In this document: positions 1-9,175 of the stretch, in pieces
How the letters are laid out: each line of letters starts with the position of its first letter
How positions within the stretch are numbered: the first letter of the stretch is position 1
Assembly (NCBI GenBank): GCA_964454745.1
Contig: CAYVUI010000002.1
Span: 1-64,000 of the forward strand
Direction of reading: 5' to 3'
Length of the DNA stretch: 64,000 bases
Source: CAYVUI01 sp964454745
GTDB taxonomy: Bacteria > Planctomycetota > Phycisphaerae > Sedimentisphaerales > Anaerohalosphaeraceae
Program-made: the position numbers and the translations under genes
Notes under the pieces: generated by a model
What the model saw: the letters and a program-made list of their open reading frames with translations, nothing else
What the model was told of the DNA's origin: nothing
Databases searched by the model: none

Positions 1-1302
1 CGCTTTGGTGAAAATCATCGCCGGGTTATTGAAGCTCGCCGGGCACTGGATAAAGCAAAACTTGATTATGCCGAACGGCGAACACAGATTGCCGATGTTG
101 AAAGACAGGCAAACCTGGTCAACGCGCAGGATCAGCTTACAATTTTAAATGCCGAACTTGAAAAACTCGCTGAGCAACGGGGCGTTGCCAGGAATGAATA
201 TAAAAGACTGGAAAATATTCGTGCAGAATATGCTCAATACGAAACACAACTGGAAGACATTCAGGATCGCCTTGAGAGAGTCAATCTCAACATCAATAAA
301 CTGGAAATTCTTTATGAATCCAGTGATATCTCTAAAGTCCAAAAAATTGGTGATGCACCGGAACCTCTTACTCCCAGTTTCCCGAATATCATCATTTTTG
401 TCCCTGCCGGCTTTATGCTCGGTTTCATGGCCGGTGTAGGTCTTGCCTTCCTGATCGAATTGCTCAACGACACCATCCGCACCCCGCGTGACGCCACCAA
501 TTATCTCAAGGCTCCGCTGCTGGGCATGATCTTCCACGAAGACGAAGACGAATACCTCGATCCATCCATTGACCCAAGGCTCGTCGTTCAGCAGGCCCCC
601 TATTCCATCATGAGCGAATCCTACCGACAGCTCAAAACCAACCTCAAGCTCTCGGGCTCTGCCCATTCTCGGCAGACCCTCTTCCTGACAAGCTGCCAGG
701 GCGGAGACGGAAAAACCTCCATCGCATCCAACCTTGCCGCCACCTACGTCTCAGAGGGCAAAAGAGTCCTGCTCATTGATACCAACTTTCGCAAGCCCGC
801 ACTCACGGAACTCTATCCGCCCACGCTCGAAAACGGTCAAACGCAGACCCACGCGGACAAAGGCCTTAGCAACTACCTCCTGGGCCAGTGCGACATGCAG
901 CAGGTCATTCGCCCATCCGGCCTTCCGCAACTGGACATCATCGACTCCGGCCCGATTCCGCAAAACCCGGCCGGCCTGATCGGAAACGAGCGGATGAGCA
1001 CCCTACTTCACAACCTGAAAGAGGAATACGATTTTGTCATCATTGACGGCCCCCCTATGCTCGTCAGCGACACAAAAACGCTTGCCTCCATCGCGGATTC
1101 CGTCCTGCTCGTAATCAATGCCGGGACCACCAAACGCGGCGAGGCGATGCGAATCCTGCGTGAGCTCAACGAAACCCAGGCAAATGTCATCGGTTCCGTG
1201 CTGCTCGGCGTCAAGACCCTGCGCGGCGGATACTTCCAGGAAATCTTTAAATCCTACCACGAGTATCAGCCGGCCCAACTGCCGCAGACTTCACAGGCAT
1301 AG
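1..1302 (+). CDS. Polysaccharide co-polymerase / BY-kinase, 3' part (Wzz-Wzc type)
   Basis: The reading frame is open from the first base, so the gene starts upstream of the window. The first ~130 visible residues are charged and heptad-rich, as in the periplasmic coiled coil of chain-length regulators. A hydrophobic segment follows (about residues 126-155), then a cytoplasmic P-loop domain with Walker A GGDGKTS, Walker A' VLLIDTNFRKP and Walker B FVIIDGPP. These are the three signatures of bacterial tyrosine kinases such as Wzc and CpsD/EpsB. The C-terminus has only a few tyrosines (near GGYFQEIFKSYHEY), fewer than the usual autophosphorylated cluster. The protein probably controls export and chain length of an exopolysaccharide at the inner membrane. 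The fused co-polymerase/kinase layout is clear, but the polymer is unknown. Confidence 0.9.
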   Translation, partial: RFGENHRRVIEARRALDKAKLDYAERRTQIADVERQANLVNAQDQLTILNAELEKLAEQRGVARNEYKRLENIRAEYAQYETQLEDIQDRLERVNLNINKLEILYESSDISKVQKIGDAPEPLTPSFPNIIIFVPAGFMLGFMAGVGLAFLIELLNDTIRTPRDATNYLKAPLLGMIFHEDEDEYLDPSIDPRLVVQQAPYSIMSESYRQLKTNLKLSGSAHSRQTLFLTSCQGGDGKTSIASNLAATYVSEGKRVLLIDTNFRKPALTELYPPTLENGQTQTHADKGLSNYLLGQCDMQQVIRPSGLPQLDIIDSGPIPQNPAGLIGNERMSTLLHNLKEEYDFVIIDGPPMLVSDTKTLASIADSVLLVINAGTTKRGEAMRILRELNETQANVIGSVLLGVKTLRGGYFQEIFKSYHEYQPAQLPQTSQA

Positions 1303-1319
1303 ACAAGGTATAGCAACTC

Positions 1320-1348
1320 AAGCCGGCAAAAAACTCTTTTGCCGGCTT
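1320..1348. terminator. 12-bp hairpin after the kinase gene
   Basis: A perfect 12-bp inverted repeat (AAGCCGGCAAAA with TTTTGCCGGCTT, 5-nt loop) begins 18 nt after the kinase stop. There is no U-run after the stem on either strand, so it may be a weak or bidirectional terminator, or an mRNA 3' stabiliser. Confidence 0.45.
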
Positions 1349-1573
1349 AAAAGCAGACGAAGGACATGCATCCCTTAAACCATGCGCTTCCTTTTGAAAA
1401 TTGAGAGTAGAAAGTTGACCGCAGGAGGATATTTTCCACCTGCTCTGATTCGCTAAAAGCGAACCGGGTTAATTGTCCCTCGTTTGAAGCACTAACAACT
1501 ACAAAAACCAAGCGACCAGCGGGAGCAGCCAAAAGCAGGGAAACAAATCACTCATTTACCTGCCTAAAGGCAG

Positions 1574-1648
1574 TCGGGGAGACAAGATTTGAACTTGCGA
1601 CCTCTGCGTCCCGAACGCAGCGCTCTGGCCAAGCTGAGCTACTCCCCG
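1574..1648 (-). tRNA. tRNA-Pro (anticodon CGG)
   Basis: The minus strand folds into a full 75-nt cloverleaf: acceptor stem CGGGGAG/CTCCCCG, 4-bp D stem GCTC/GAGC, anticodon stem CTGCG/CGCAG with loop TTCGGGA (anticodon CGG, reading CCG), a 5-nt variable region, T stem GCAAG/CTTGT with TTCAAAT loop, and discriminator A. CCA is not encoded. The next bases form a short hairpin (CTGCC-TTTA-GGCAG, 1560-1573) that may mark the 3' end for processing. Confidence 0.96.
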
Positions 1649-1661
1649 GGCCAAAACGCAG

Positions 1662-1690
1662 ATTCTAACAATTTCATCTCACAAATGCAA
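1662..1690 (-). promoter_or_regulatory. Sigma-70-type promoter of tRNA-Pro
   Basis: On the minus strand TTGCAT (-35) and TAGAAT (-10) are separated by 17 nt. Transcription would start about 7 nt before the mature tRNA 5' end, so the tRNA is likely transcribed on its own and not read through from priA. Confidence 0.6.
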
Positions 1691-1778
1691 CGATATAAAT
1701 CCCTCAAATCAAAAACAGGACAAAAAACGCCACTTCATCACGACCCAAATAACACGTAAACAATTACAAACAAATGCT

Positions 1779-4112
1779 TTACATCACATGCACAGGATCC
1801 ATGTCCACTACGGTAGTCACAGCCGGGCGGATCGCCGGCAGCCGCCTTAAGCCGCGAAACAGGCGATTGAGCACCTCAGCTTTGCTGGCCGTGGCGATAA
1901 TCTGAACCCGATGCTGACGTGCCATCCGGGAAATCGCAGCATCCACAGGCCCCCGAAAACTCACACTTAATCCCTCATTTTTGGCCACAGTTTCCAGCCG
2001 CCCCCGCATGGCCTGGGCAGCCTGTGACAGCCGTTCATAATTCTCATCCCGCATCAGAACAATCGCCAAGCGAGTAAAAGGCGGCAATCCCAAAGACTTG
2101 CGAAGCTCTATTTCCCGCCCTGCAAATCCGTCAAAATCCCCCCGAATCGCAAATTGCACCGCCTCATGGTCCGGAAACAATGTCTGAACAATCACACGCC
2201 CGGGCTTTTGGGCCCGGCCCGCTCGCCCTGAAACCTGGTGAATCAACTGGAAAGTCCGTTCATTCGCCCGAAAATCAGCCACACCCAGTGCCGTATCCGC
2301 ATTGACAATCCCCACCAGCGTCACATTTGGAAAATGAAGCCCCTTGGCCAGCATCTGCGTTCCGCACAGAATATCGATCTCCCCGCGGCCAAACGCCCCC
2401 AGCAGCTCAAAATAATCCCGACCCGCCATGGAATCTGTATCAAACCGCTCCACTTTCGCCCCGGGAAAATCCTCCACCAGGACCTCTTCCAGCTTCTGAC
2501 TGCCCATACCAACAAGCCCCATCGGCTTGCCGCAAAGCGGACATTTCCGGGGCACAACCGTCTGAGACAGGCAATGATGGCAGATCGCCCTGCCGGGAAA
2601 ATGATCACTGCGAACATGGCTGCCCTCACGACGATGAAAAGTCATCGACGCCGAACAATGGCTGCACTCGACCAGGTAACCACACCCCCCGCAACGCACC
2701 ACGTAACTGTATCCGCGACGATTGAGCAGCAAAATCGCCTGCTCACCTCTCGAAAGGGTCTGCCCGATCGCCTCCGTCATTGCATCGCTGAACAGCCGCA
2801 CGCCACCGTCATACACATAATCATTCATATCGACAAGCTGCATTTCCGGCATGGGCACCTGCATAACCCGCCGAGTCAGCCGGATCCGCTCAAAATGCCC
2901 CAGCCGCTGGCAGTTCCAAAGGCTTTCCAGGCTCGGTGTCGCCGATCCGAGTATCACCGCCGCCCCTTCAATCTGCCCGCGTTTGACCGCGGTATCCCGT
3001 CCATGGTATCGCGGCACCGTATCCTGCTTGTACGTGCCCTCATGCTCTTCATCCACAACAATCAGCCCCAGGTTCTCTACCGGGGCAAACACCGCACTTC
3101 GCGGCCCGATCACGACCCGGGCCTGCCCCTCGCGTATCCGGTGCCACTGACGATTCCGCTGCGAATCGGTCAATCCGGAATGCAAAACCGCCACTTCGCT
3201 AAATCGCCGCAAAAAACGCTCCGTCATCTGGGCCGACAGCGCAATCTCCGGAACCAGCACAATCGCCCCCTTGCCCTGCGAAAGCACCCGCTCAATCGCC
3301 CTGAGATACACTTCCGTCTTTCCGCTGCTTGTCACTCCATGGAGCAAAGTCACTGAAAAACTCCCTGTCTCGATTTTCCTGCCAATCGCATCCAGTGCCG
3401 CCTTTTGTTCATCAGTCAGGGTAATCGGGTGTTCCTCAATCCGTAAATCCTCCTCGATCACCTTCGGGGCCTCGAATTCATATCGGCTGGTCCACAAAAT
3501 AGCCCCACCCCGAGTCAGCGTTTTCAATACCCCCGCGCTGACCTGGGCTTTTTCCAAAATCTCGCTTTTGGGTACCGCCTTTTCCTCCCGGTCGGCGTGT
3601 GATTGCTGTAAAAAGTTCAGCACCTTCTCCTGGGCCTTGCTTTTCGGTTCGTAGTCACCCGATGCAAGACAGGCACAGGACACCTTCTTTTTGCCGATCC
3701 CCTTCTTTACCGCCCCGGGTAGCATCGCTCCGAGCACCTGTCCCAATGGGCATACGTAATAATCACTGATCCACCTGGCAAGTTCCAGCAGCTCCTTACC
3801 CAGCAAAGGCTCATCATCGAGCACTTTTTTCACGGCCTTGTATCGGATATCCTTACCATCCCGCTTCGGCTTAGCCGGCATTCCAATCGAGACGACAAAC
3901 CCGATTTTTCGCTTATCGCCCCTGCCAAACGGAACCTCTACACGAACTCCCTCTTGTACCGTTCCGAGAGATTCCTCAAAAAGATATGTAAAAATCTCAT
4001 CGGCACCGGTTTCCAGTGCCACCCCCACAGGCACCCCTTCAAGAGTCTTGTGCTCCTCAAACAAAAAGCCCTGTTTTCCCTCCCCGCTCAAACCCCCTTC
4101 TCCCGAATCCAC
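1779..4112 (-). CDS. priA: Primosomal protein N' (PriA helicase)
   Basis: Replication-restart DNA helicase that loads the replisome at stalled forks. The N-terminal DNA-binding part (about residues 27-200) is followed by a superfamily 2 helicase core with Walker A GVTSSGKTE (259-267) and DEEH box (354-357). A cysteine-rich zinc insertion has eight cysteines in CxxC-type pairs (about residues 470-520), followed by the helicase C-terminal motifs. The length of 777 aa is normal. The frame opens with GTG at 4112, inside the end of the upstream lipoprotein gene (25-nt overlap). The family's usual N-terminus starts only a few residues before GVALETG, so GTG codons near 4034 or 4028 are equally possible starts. 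It is the last gene of the mtnP-lipoprotein-priA operon, probably translationally coupled. Confidence 0.96.
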   Translation of the reverse strand: MDSGEGGLSGEGKQGFLFEEHKTLEGVPVGVALETGADEIFTYLFEESLGTVQEGVRVEVPFGRGDKRKIGFVVSIGMPAKPKRDGKDIRYKAVKKVLDDEPLLGKELLELARWISDYYVCPLGQVLGAMLPGAVKKGIGKKKVSCACLASGDYEPKSKAQEKVLNFLQQSHADREEKAVPKSEILEKAQVSAGVLKTLTRGGAILWTSRYEFEAPKVIEEDLRIEEHPITLTDEQKAALDAIGRKIETGSFSVTLLHGVTSSGKTEVYLRAIERVLSQGKGAIVLVPEIALSAQMTERFLRRFSEVAVLHSGLTDSQRNRQWHRIREGQARVVIGPRSAVFAPVENLGLIVVDEEHEGTYKQDTVPRYHGRDTAVKRGQIEGAAVILGSATPSLESLWNCQRLGHFERIRLTRRVMQVPMPEMQLVDMNDYVYDGGVRLFSDAMTEAIGQTLSRGEQAILLLNRRGYSYVVRCGGCGYLVECSHCSASMTFHRREGSHVRSDHFPGRAICHHCLSQTVVPRKCPLCGKPMGLVGMGSQKLEEVLVEDFPGAKVERFDTDSMAGRDYFELLGAFGRGEIDILCGTQMLAKGLHFPNVTLVGIVNADTALGVADFRANERTFQLIHQVSGRAGRAQKPGRVIVQTLFPDHEAVQFAIRGDFDGFAGREIELRKSLGLPPFTRLAIVLMRDENYERLSQAAQAMRGRLETVAKNEGLSVSFRGPVDAAISRMARQHRVQIIATASKAEVLNRLFRGLRRLPAIRPAVTTVVDMDPVHVM

Positions 4113-5170
4113 AACAGGTCACGTTCAAAATCCATCACGACACACGTATCTTTGAAGTGTTCAAGCGTCAGCATGTCCACTTCCCAGTCATAAAATTCCT
4201 TCGAAGGGTCCAAAACCTGGATTCGGGCATTTTCCTCCACAATCGGCCCGATCTCGAGCGAATCGACCCGCAGTTCGCGAACCATACGATACCCGAATTG
4301 AACACAGGAGCTTTTTCGCTCTCGCTGCCTGAGCACTTCCATATCCGCCAAAATTGAATCTGTAACCTCCCCTTCCGACAATACCAGCGAACTGCTCCCT
4401 CCGCATGTATCAAACATCAGGCACCGCTGTGCGCCATTGATCGGTATGTTAACCATCAACCGACGATTCCCGTTGATTTCGGTTATCTCAAACGGATACT
4501 GCCCCCAATGTTCATCATTTTCAGGCTCAAAACAATCATAGGAGAATTCTACAGTCTTATTCTTACAGTCCAGGTGCACATAATGAAATCCTTCGATCAT
4601 GCGAAGACCAATCAGGCAAACGGATTCCTGGTAGAGGGGTACTCCCAGGATACGGAACTGCCACTGCTGGCGATGGAAAAACGCCGGCAGATTTTCTACC
4701 TCAAAAGTCCCGATTTGCATGGAGGGAACACAGGCAATTCCCGCCAGAAACGGCCCCGGACGCTCATCGATATACAAACGCAAAAGATCATTATCATCCA
4801 CAAATCCCTGGTCTACCAGTATCGTATCCGAAAAACCGGTATCCAGCCAGCCGCGATATTTACGACCTCCTGGCATCACCACCGGGACTTTGACGGTACC
4901 CCAGTCCTGTGAAAAATCAAAACGTTCCACGGCATCAGCCAGAACCGTTGGATATCGAAGCATAATCTTCATCTGGGTCTCATCGGGATCACCGTTGTAT
5001 TCGACATCCATACAGGTGGATTGATTGGGATCAATAAACTCCGTATCGGAGATATCATACACCACAGCAGATTCGTAGATATCGTAGCTGCACCCCCCCG
5101 CCAGCAAACCTGCTGTAAACAGGAAAACACAAAAACGCCCAAATCCGTTATATGCTCGATTGCATCTCAC
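4088..5170 (-). CDS. Lipoprotein with two retropepsin-like aspartic protease half-sites
   Basis: The N-terminus has a hydrophobic signal ending in LLAGGC (Cys27), a plausible lipobox although alanine at -3 is not ideal. Two aspartic-protease-like motifs follow at the expected spacing for two lobes: LDTGFSDTILV (Asp110) and MFDTCGGSSSLV (Asp254, with Cys in place of Gly). Each sits in a hydrophobic strand context as in retropepsin-like domains. This would make it a membrane-anchored periplasmic protease or a degenerate peptide-binding protein. The start overlaps the mtnP stop by 4 nt (ATGA), and its end overlaps priA. The substrate is unknown, and its tie to the two housekeeping neighbours may be only transcriptional. 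Confidence 0.7.
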   Translation of the reverse strand: MRCNRAYNGFGRFCVFLFTAGLLAGGCSYDIYESAVVYDISDTEFIDPNQSTCMDVEYNGDPDETQMKIMLRYPTVLADAVERFDFSQDWGTVKVPVVMPGGRKYRGWLDTGFSDTILVDQGFVDDNDLLRLYIDERPGPFLAGIACVPSMQIGTFEVENLPAFFHRQQWQFRILGVPLYQESVCLIGLRMIEGFHYVHLDCKNKTVEFSYDCFEPENDEHWGQYPFEITEINGNRRLMVNIPINGAQRCLMFDTCGGSSSLVLSEGEVTDSILADMEVLRQRERKSSCVQFGYRMVRELRVDSLEIGPIVEENARIQVLDPSKEFYDWEVDMLTLEHFKDTCVVMDFERDLLWIREKGV

Positions 5171-6039
5171 TCAAACAGTACCTTTAATTTCTCACGCTCT
5201 TTTGCATCGATAACATCCTCTTTTGACCACACCGCCATTTCAAGACTCCTGCGGTCATCCCACTGATCGCCGCACAATTCGGCGTCCCCGGCAAGAACCG
5301 CCTCGATTAAACCAATCGCATTGGCGGTGGCAGTTTCAAGATTCGAGATAATCTCTCGCAGCAGTTCATGTTTACCCTGTGAAATATCATGTTCACGCCA
5401 GCAGTCATAATCACTGACCAGCGCTACCAGTGAATAGGCCATCTGGGCCTCCCGGGCCAGTTTTGCTTCCGGCATCGCCGTCATACCGATTAGATCACCG
5501 CCCCAGGTCCGGTGCATCAGCGATTCAGCCCGCGTAGAGAAGGCCGGCCCCTCCATACAGACATAAGTCCCTTTTTCATGGACCTTTGCCTCAACAGAAT
5601 CCGCCTTGGAGAGTATCGCCCGTCGCAGCGGCTCTGTACAGGGGTGCGAAAATTCCACGTGAACCGCTCCATGATTGGAGAAAAAACTGCTCTCTCGCCG
5701 GAATGTCTTATCGATAAACTGATCCACAATTACCAGATCCTTGGGCGCCATTTCTTCACGCAGTGACCCGACCGCTCCACTGGCAATTATCGAACGAACG
5801 CCAAGAGACTTTAGGGCAAATAAATTCGCCCGATACGGCACCTCGCTGGGCCCAAAGCGATGCCCCTCGCCGTGTCGATTCAAAAACGCAACCGGTCGGC
5901 TGCCGAATGTACCCAAACCAATCGGCGAACTTGGCTTGCCGAACGGCGTATCCACATCCCGAAACTCCAAACCCTCGATATGTTCGCCGAGGACATCTCC
6001 AAGCCCTGTCCCGCCGATCACGCCAATCCGATCGTTCAT
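5167..6039 (-). CDS. mtnP: S-methyl-5'-thioadenosine / purine-nucleoside phosphorylase
   Basis: Phosphorolyses 5'-methylthioadenosine (or a related purine nucleoside) to adenine and methylthioribose-1-phosphate, a cytoplasmic step of methionine salvage. Family landmarks are the N-terminal phosphate loop GVIGGTGLGD, the central segment DQFIDKTFRR, the purine/ribose site MEGPAFSTRAES, and MTAMPEAKLARE near the C-terminus. I chose the ATG at 6039 because GGAGG lies 6 nt upstream and the protein then begins MNDRIGVIGG as in homologues; an earlier in-frame start at 6081 adds 14 unlikely residues. About 290 aa, the usual size. It is first in the operon with the lipoprotein and priA. Exact substrate (MTA, methylthioinosine or inosine) cannot be fixed from motifs alone. 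Confidence 0.9.
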   Translation of the reverse strand: MNDRIGVIGGTGLGDVLGEHIEGLEFRDVDTPFGKPSSPIGLGTFGSRPVAFLNRHGEGHRFGPSEVPYRANLFALKSLGVRSIIASGAVGSLREEMAPKDLVIVDQFIDKTFRRESSFFSNHGAVHVEFSHPCTEPLRRAILSKADSVEAKVHEKGTYVCMEGPAFSTRAESLMHRTWGGDLIGMTAMPEAKLAREAQMAYSLVALVSDYDCWREHDISQGKHELLREIISNLETATANAIGLIEAVLAGDAELCGDQWDDRRSLEMAVWSKEDVIDAKEREKLKVLFE

Positions 6040-6206
6040 GAAAACCTCCATATTTCCACTAAATTCATATCCAGTAATCACCCAAAACGGTCATTTATTT
6101 TGAGATTATACCAAAGACGTCTTTTTTTTCAAAATTCATTCCTTTTTCAATTAAATTCAGGTATGCTTTTATCTTTAAACTTATGGCCAATTTACAGGGA
6201 ATCTAT

Positions 6207-6740
6207 ATGTGGGAGATTAAACCTCCAAAACCGGCAAAATTACTCATCGGCATGCTTGCATCCGACTGCGAAGTCCTGAATGTGGCTACCGGCCTTCTCC
6301 AGGATAAATTCGGAGAAATTGACCTTCAAAGTCCGGTCTATACATTTGACCATACCGAGTACTACCGCGAGCAGACCGGGGCGGAGATTGTCCGAAAATT
6401 TGTCACTTTCAAAGAACTTTTCGACCCGGGAAAGCTCGCCGAAACCAAGTACCAAACAGTACTTATGGAAAAACAGCTCGCTATGTCCCTGCATTCTTCG
6501 GTCCCGCGTCCGGTCAATCTCGATCCGGGCATCCTCGAACCCTCAAAACTGGTACTGGCCTCCACAAAGAACTTCGCCCACAGGATTTATATCGGGATGA
6601 ACATTTACGCGGAAGTGACCCTGACATACAACAAGGGAAAATGGGAATCCTACCCCTTCACTTTTCCGGATTATAAATCAGGCCTTTATGACGATTTTCT
6701 CAACCTTGCCCGCGAAACCCTGGTCAAACAGCTTCGATAA
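6207..6740 (+). CDS. DUF4416 family protein
   Basis: A 177-aa soluble protein matching the DUF4416 pattern: PAKLLIGMLAS near the N-terminus, YTFDHTEYYREQTG, FVTFKELFDPGKLAE, KRPVNLDPGIL-like (here RPVNLDPGILEPSKLVL), then GKWESYPFTFPDYKS. The function of the family is unknown; it occurs in planctomycetes and deltaproteobacteria. The ATG at 6207 has AGGGA upstream, while the earlier in-frame ATG at 6183 has no ribosome-binding site. It stands alone, convergent with the following kinase-like gene (6-nt gap). Confidence 0.8.
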   Translation: MWEIKPPKPAKLLIGMLASDCEVLNVATGLLQDKFGEIDLQSPVYTFDHTEYYREQTGAEIVRKFVTFKELFDPGKLAETKYQTVLMEKQLAMSLHSSVPRPVNLDPGILEPSKLVLASTKNFAHRIYIGMNIYAEVTLTYNKGKWESYPFTFPDYKSGLYDDFLNLARETLVKQLR

Positions 6741-6746
6741 GAAGAA

Positions 6747-7577
6747 TTATTGGTCCACAAACCGCGCTGGGTCTGTTTCGCGACTATAGTGGGTATTTTC
6801 CATCCTCTTTAAGTGGCCCTTACGGTACATGTATTTCAGGAAGGCCCGCCGGGTCAGGCGGAACGGATGGGCAATTGCACGATGTACGCGAATCAGAAGA
6901 CTGACATGCCGCGAAAGCTTTTCTTCCTCCGGAGTCAATTCCTCCGGCTGGAGCTTCCGTTTGTGCTTATACAGATGATATATATCCGCTTTCTGGAGAC
7001 TTTGTAAAAAACGGCGAGTCAAGCCTTTAAAAAGGAACAACCGCGAAGGAACCATGACACTGATCTGGAAATCGATCAGGTAAGGCAAGCCGTCATCCCC
7101 GAGAAGGATATTGCCCCGCTTGTTCAGATCAAAATATACCACTCCCCGCGAATGAATCTGCTCGAGGGTCCCGCGAAGTTTCTCAAAAAAATCTTTCGGA
7201 AGCTTCGGTTTTTCATCCAGGCTGCAGCCCTCAATATACCGATAGAAAAAACCGGTTCTCTTGTATCGCCCCAGAATTTTCGGGATACGCTCAACATCTT
7301 TCAAGCGAACGAGAGTGCAGTATTCATGATGCGAGACCAGCCATCCCATCCAGGACATGGGAATATAAAGAAAATGGTGCCGCCGGCCAAATTTTAAAAT
7401 GACCTTCTCACCGCATTCCGGATTGGGGCCCTCTATTGCTCGGTAGAGCCCGGTAGCCGCGAAAAAGTCGTGTTTGAGCACTTTTTCAAGTCCATATCGG
7501 CTGCCCAGGCAATTAATCTCCTTTGGTAATCCCTCCTTACCGCAGGCATATAAATGATTCGCCATCCAGCTTAGCAT
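6747..7577 (-). CDS. Kinase-like protein (LPS kinase / RIO-like fold)
   Basis: A 276-aa cytoplasmic protein with the core motifs of atypical protein/sugar kinases. The catalytic loop reads VYFDLNKRGNILL (Asp and Asn in place, His of HxD replaced by Phe), and a metal-binding segment LIDFQ stands where DFG is usual. The C-terminal third is basic, with several Arg/Lys clusters, suggesting a membrane-surface or anionic substrate. These features fit the WaaP/Kdo-kinase/InaA group that phosphorylates sugars of lipopolysaccharide cores. A second member of this superfamily lies at 27862. The substrate is unknown; a protein-kinase role is less likely but possible. An alternative start is the ATG at 7565. 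Confidence 0.7.
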   Translation of the reverse strand: MLSWMANHLYACGKEGLPKEINCLGSRYGLEKVLKHDFFAATGLYRAIEGPNPECGEKVILKFGRRHHFLYIPMSWMGWLVSHHEYCTLVRLKDVERIPKILGRYKRTGFFYRYIEGCSLDEKPKLPKDFFEKLRGTLEQIHSRGVVYFDLNKRGNILLGDDGLPYLIDFQISVMVPSRLFLFKGLTRRFLQSLQKADIYHLYKHKRKLQPEELTPEEEKLSRHVSLLIRVHRAIAHPFRLTRRAFLKYMYRKGHLKRMENTHYSRETDPARFVDQ

Positions 7578-7810
7578 TACAAACGGTCCTGTTTTTCAAA
7601 ATAAGATTCATCTAATGTAATACTAAAACTTGCTCCAATTGGAAAGAAAAAAACCGCCCTTTTTCCTCTCCAAACACTCAATTTACCGATTCCATCAGCG
7701 TAAAAGCTGAAAATTCACTTTTACAGTACACATTTTTATAACCGTTCTCTAACAGGAATATGCTACACTTATCATTTATGAAAAATTTAAGCAACAAAAC
7801 AGGACATAAA

Positions 7811-9175
7811 ATGATTAAAATTAAAACAACTGTATACATCCTCTTTCTTCTGCTAACACTGTCGGTACCTTGCTTTGCCAAAAGTGCCAGAAATGTCATT
7901 CTTATGATTGCTGACGGGGCGGGTTACAATGCCTTTCACTGCACCAGTTACTACCAATATGGAACTCTCGGCCGCCAACCGTACGATAAGTTTCCCGTTC
8001 AGTATCCATGTACCACCTGGTCGCTGCGTGGTGACGGCACCGCCATCGGCTATTCCAGTGAATCTTTCTGGCGACCTGCCACCCAGGCTCGAAACGGCAG
8101 CGAAGGATATGGTAATTATTCGACAGATTCCGCAGCAGCAGGCACCGCATTATGCACCGGGCAAAAAACGGCCCAGGGAAGAGTAAATATTGACATGCAC
8201 GGTAACCCTTTAACGACAATCGCCCAAATTGCTCACCAGCAGGGGAAATCGGCCGGGTGCGTTTCGACGGTACCCTTTACTCACGCAACTCCAGCCTGTA
8301 TGGCGGCACACAACCTGTCAAGAAACAACTACCTGCAAATCGCCCGCGAAATGATCTTTGATTCCGAACTGGACTGCATCATTGGCTGCGGACATCCCGG
8401 CTATGACAATAACGGCCTGTTACTCCCGGCGGAAAAATGGAACTATGAATACGGACCGAATTTCCAGGATTTTCAAAGCCTGGTCAGTTTTGATACCGGC
8501 CGGGGATGGGTGTTCACGGATTCTAAATTTGACCTGATCCATATTGCCCAAAATCCGAACACATTTATTAAGAAGCTGTTCGCCATGCCGCCTGTTCATG
8601 CCACCAACCAGTACAGAAGACACGGCAGAGCAATGGGGGACTTGATGGAGCAGGTCCCTGACCTTGCGCAAATGTCACTCGCAGCCCTGAACGTGCTCAA
8701 TAAAAATGCAAACGGCTTTGTCCTGATGATCGAAGGCGGTGCGGTAGACTGGGCCAATCATGACAATAATTTACCCCGCATGATTGAGGAAATGGCTGAT
8801 TTCAACCACGCAGTCGCAGGGGTGATGGAATGGATTGAAAAATATTCTTCTTTCGATCAGACCCTTCTGATCGTAACTTCTGACCACGAATGTGGACGAA
8901 TCTGGGGACCGGACGCATCCGCCGCTTCGGACACACCATTTGATTTACCCAAAAACCAGGGCAAGGGCAAACTGCCCCTGGCCAAATATCTCTCAATCAC
9001 TCATTCCAATGCACTGGTCCCGCTGTACTCGATTGGCCCCAATGCCGAGGATTTTCATACACTTACAGATGGTCGCGATCCGATTGCAGCCAAAACCTGG
9101 AATATCCCGGCCCAATACGTAGACAATATTGATATCTTCACCGTGATGAAAAACGCGATTGTAATCCAGGATTAG
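7811..9175 (+). CDS. Alkaline phosphatase, exported
   Basis: Phosphomonoesterase of the PhoA superfamily. The signal peptide is residues 1-23 (hydrophobic core, cut after CFA). The metal site DGAGYN is near residue 35, the nucleophile serine is in YSTDSAAAGTA (Ser107), IEGGAVDWANHDNN supplies metal ligands, and SDHECGR is near the C-terminus. All ligands needed for a two-Zn/one-Mg site appear present. The product is about 454 aa. The ATG at 7811 is chosen because it starts the signal peptide and has AGGAC upstream; the frame extends to 7760 without support. It would work in the periplasm to release phosphate from organic esters. Its stop overlaps the stop of the convergent oxidoreductase gene by 3 nt. 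Confidence 0.92.
   Translation: MIKIKTTVYILFLLLTLSVPCFAKSARNVILMIADGAGYNAFHCTSYYQYGTLGRQPYDKFPVQYPCTTWSLRGDGTAIGYSSESFWRPATQARNGSEGYGNYSTDSAAAGTALCTGQKTAQGRVNIDMHGNPLTTIAQIAHQQGKSAGCVSTVPFTHATPACMAAHNLSRNNYLQIAREMIFDSELDCIIGCGHPGYDNNGLLLPAEKWNYEYGPNFQDFQSLVSFDTGRGWVFTDSKFDLIHIAQNPNTFIKKLFAMPPVHATNQYRRHGRAMGDLMEQVPDLAQMSLAALNVLNKNANGFVLMIEGGAVDWANHDNNLPRMIEEMADFNHAVAGVMEWIEKYSSFDQTLLIVTSDHECGRIWGPDASAASDTPFDLPKNQGKGKLPLAKYLSITHSNALVPLYSIGPNAEDFHTLTDGRDPIAAKTWNIPAQYVDNIDIFTVMKNAIVIQD

Noticed and set aside
2238..3356. Plus-strand 372-aa frame opposite priA
   Set aside because: Antisense to the helicase core; composition is an artefact of priA codon use, with no ribosome-binding site.
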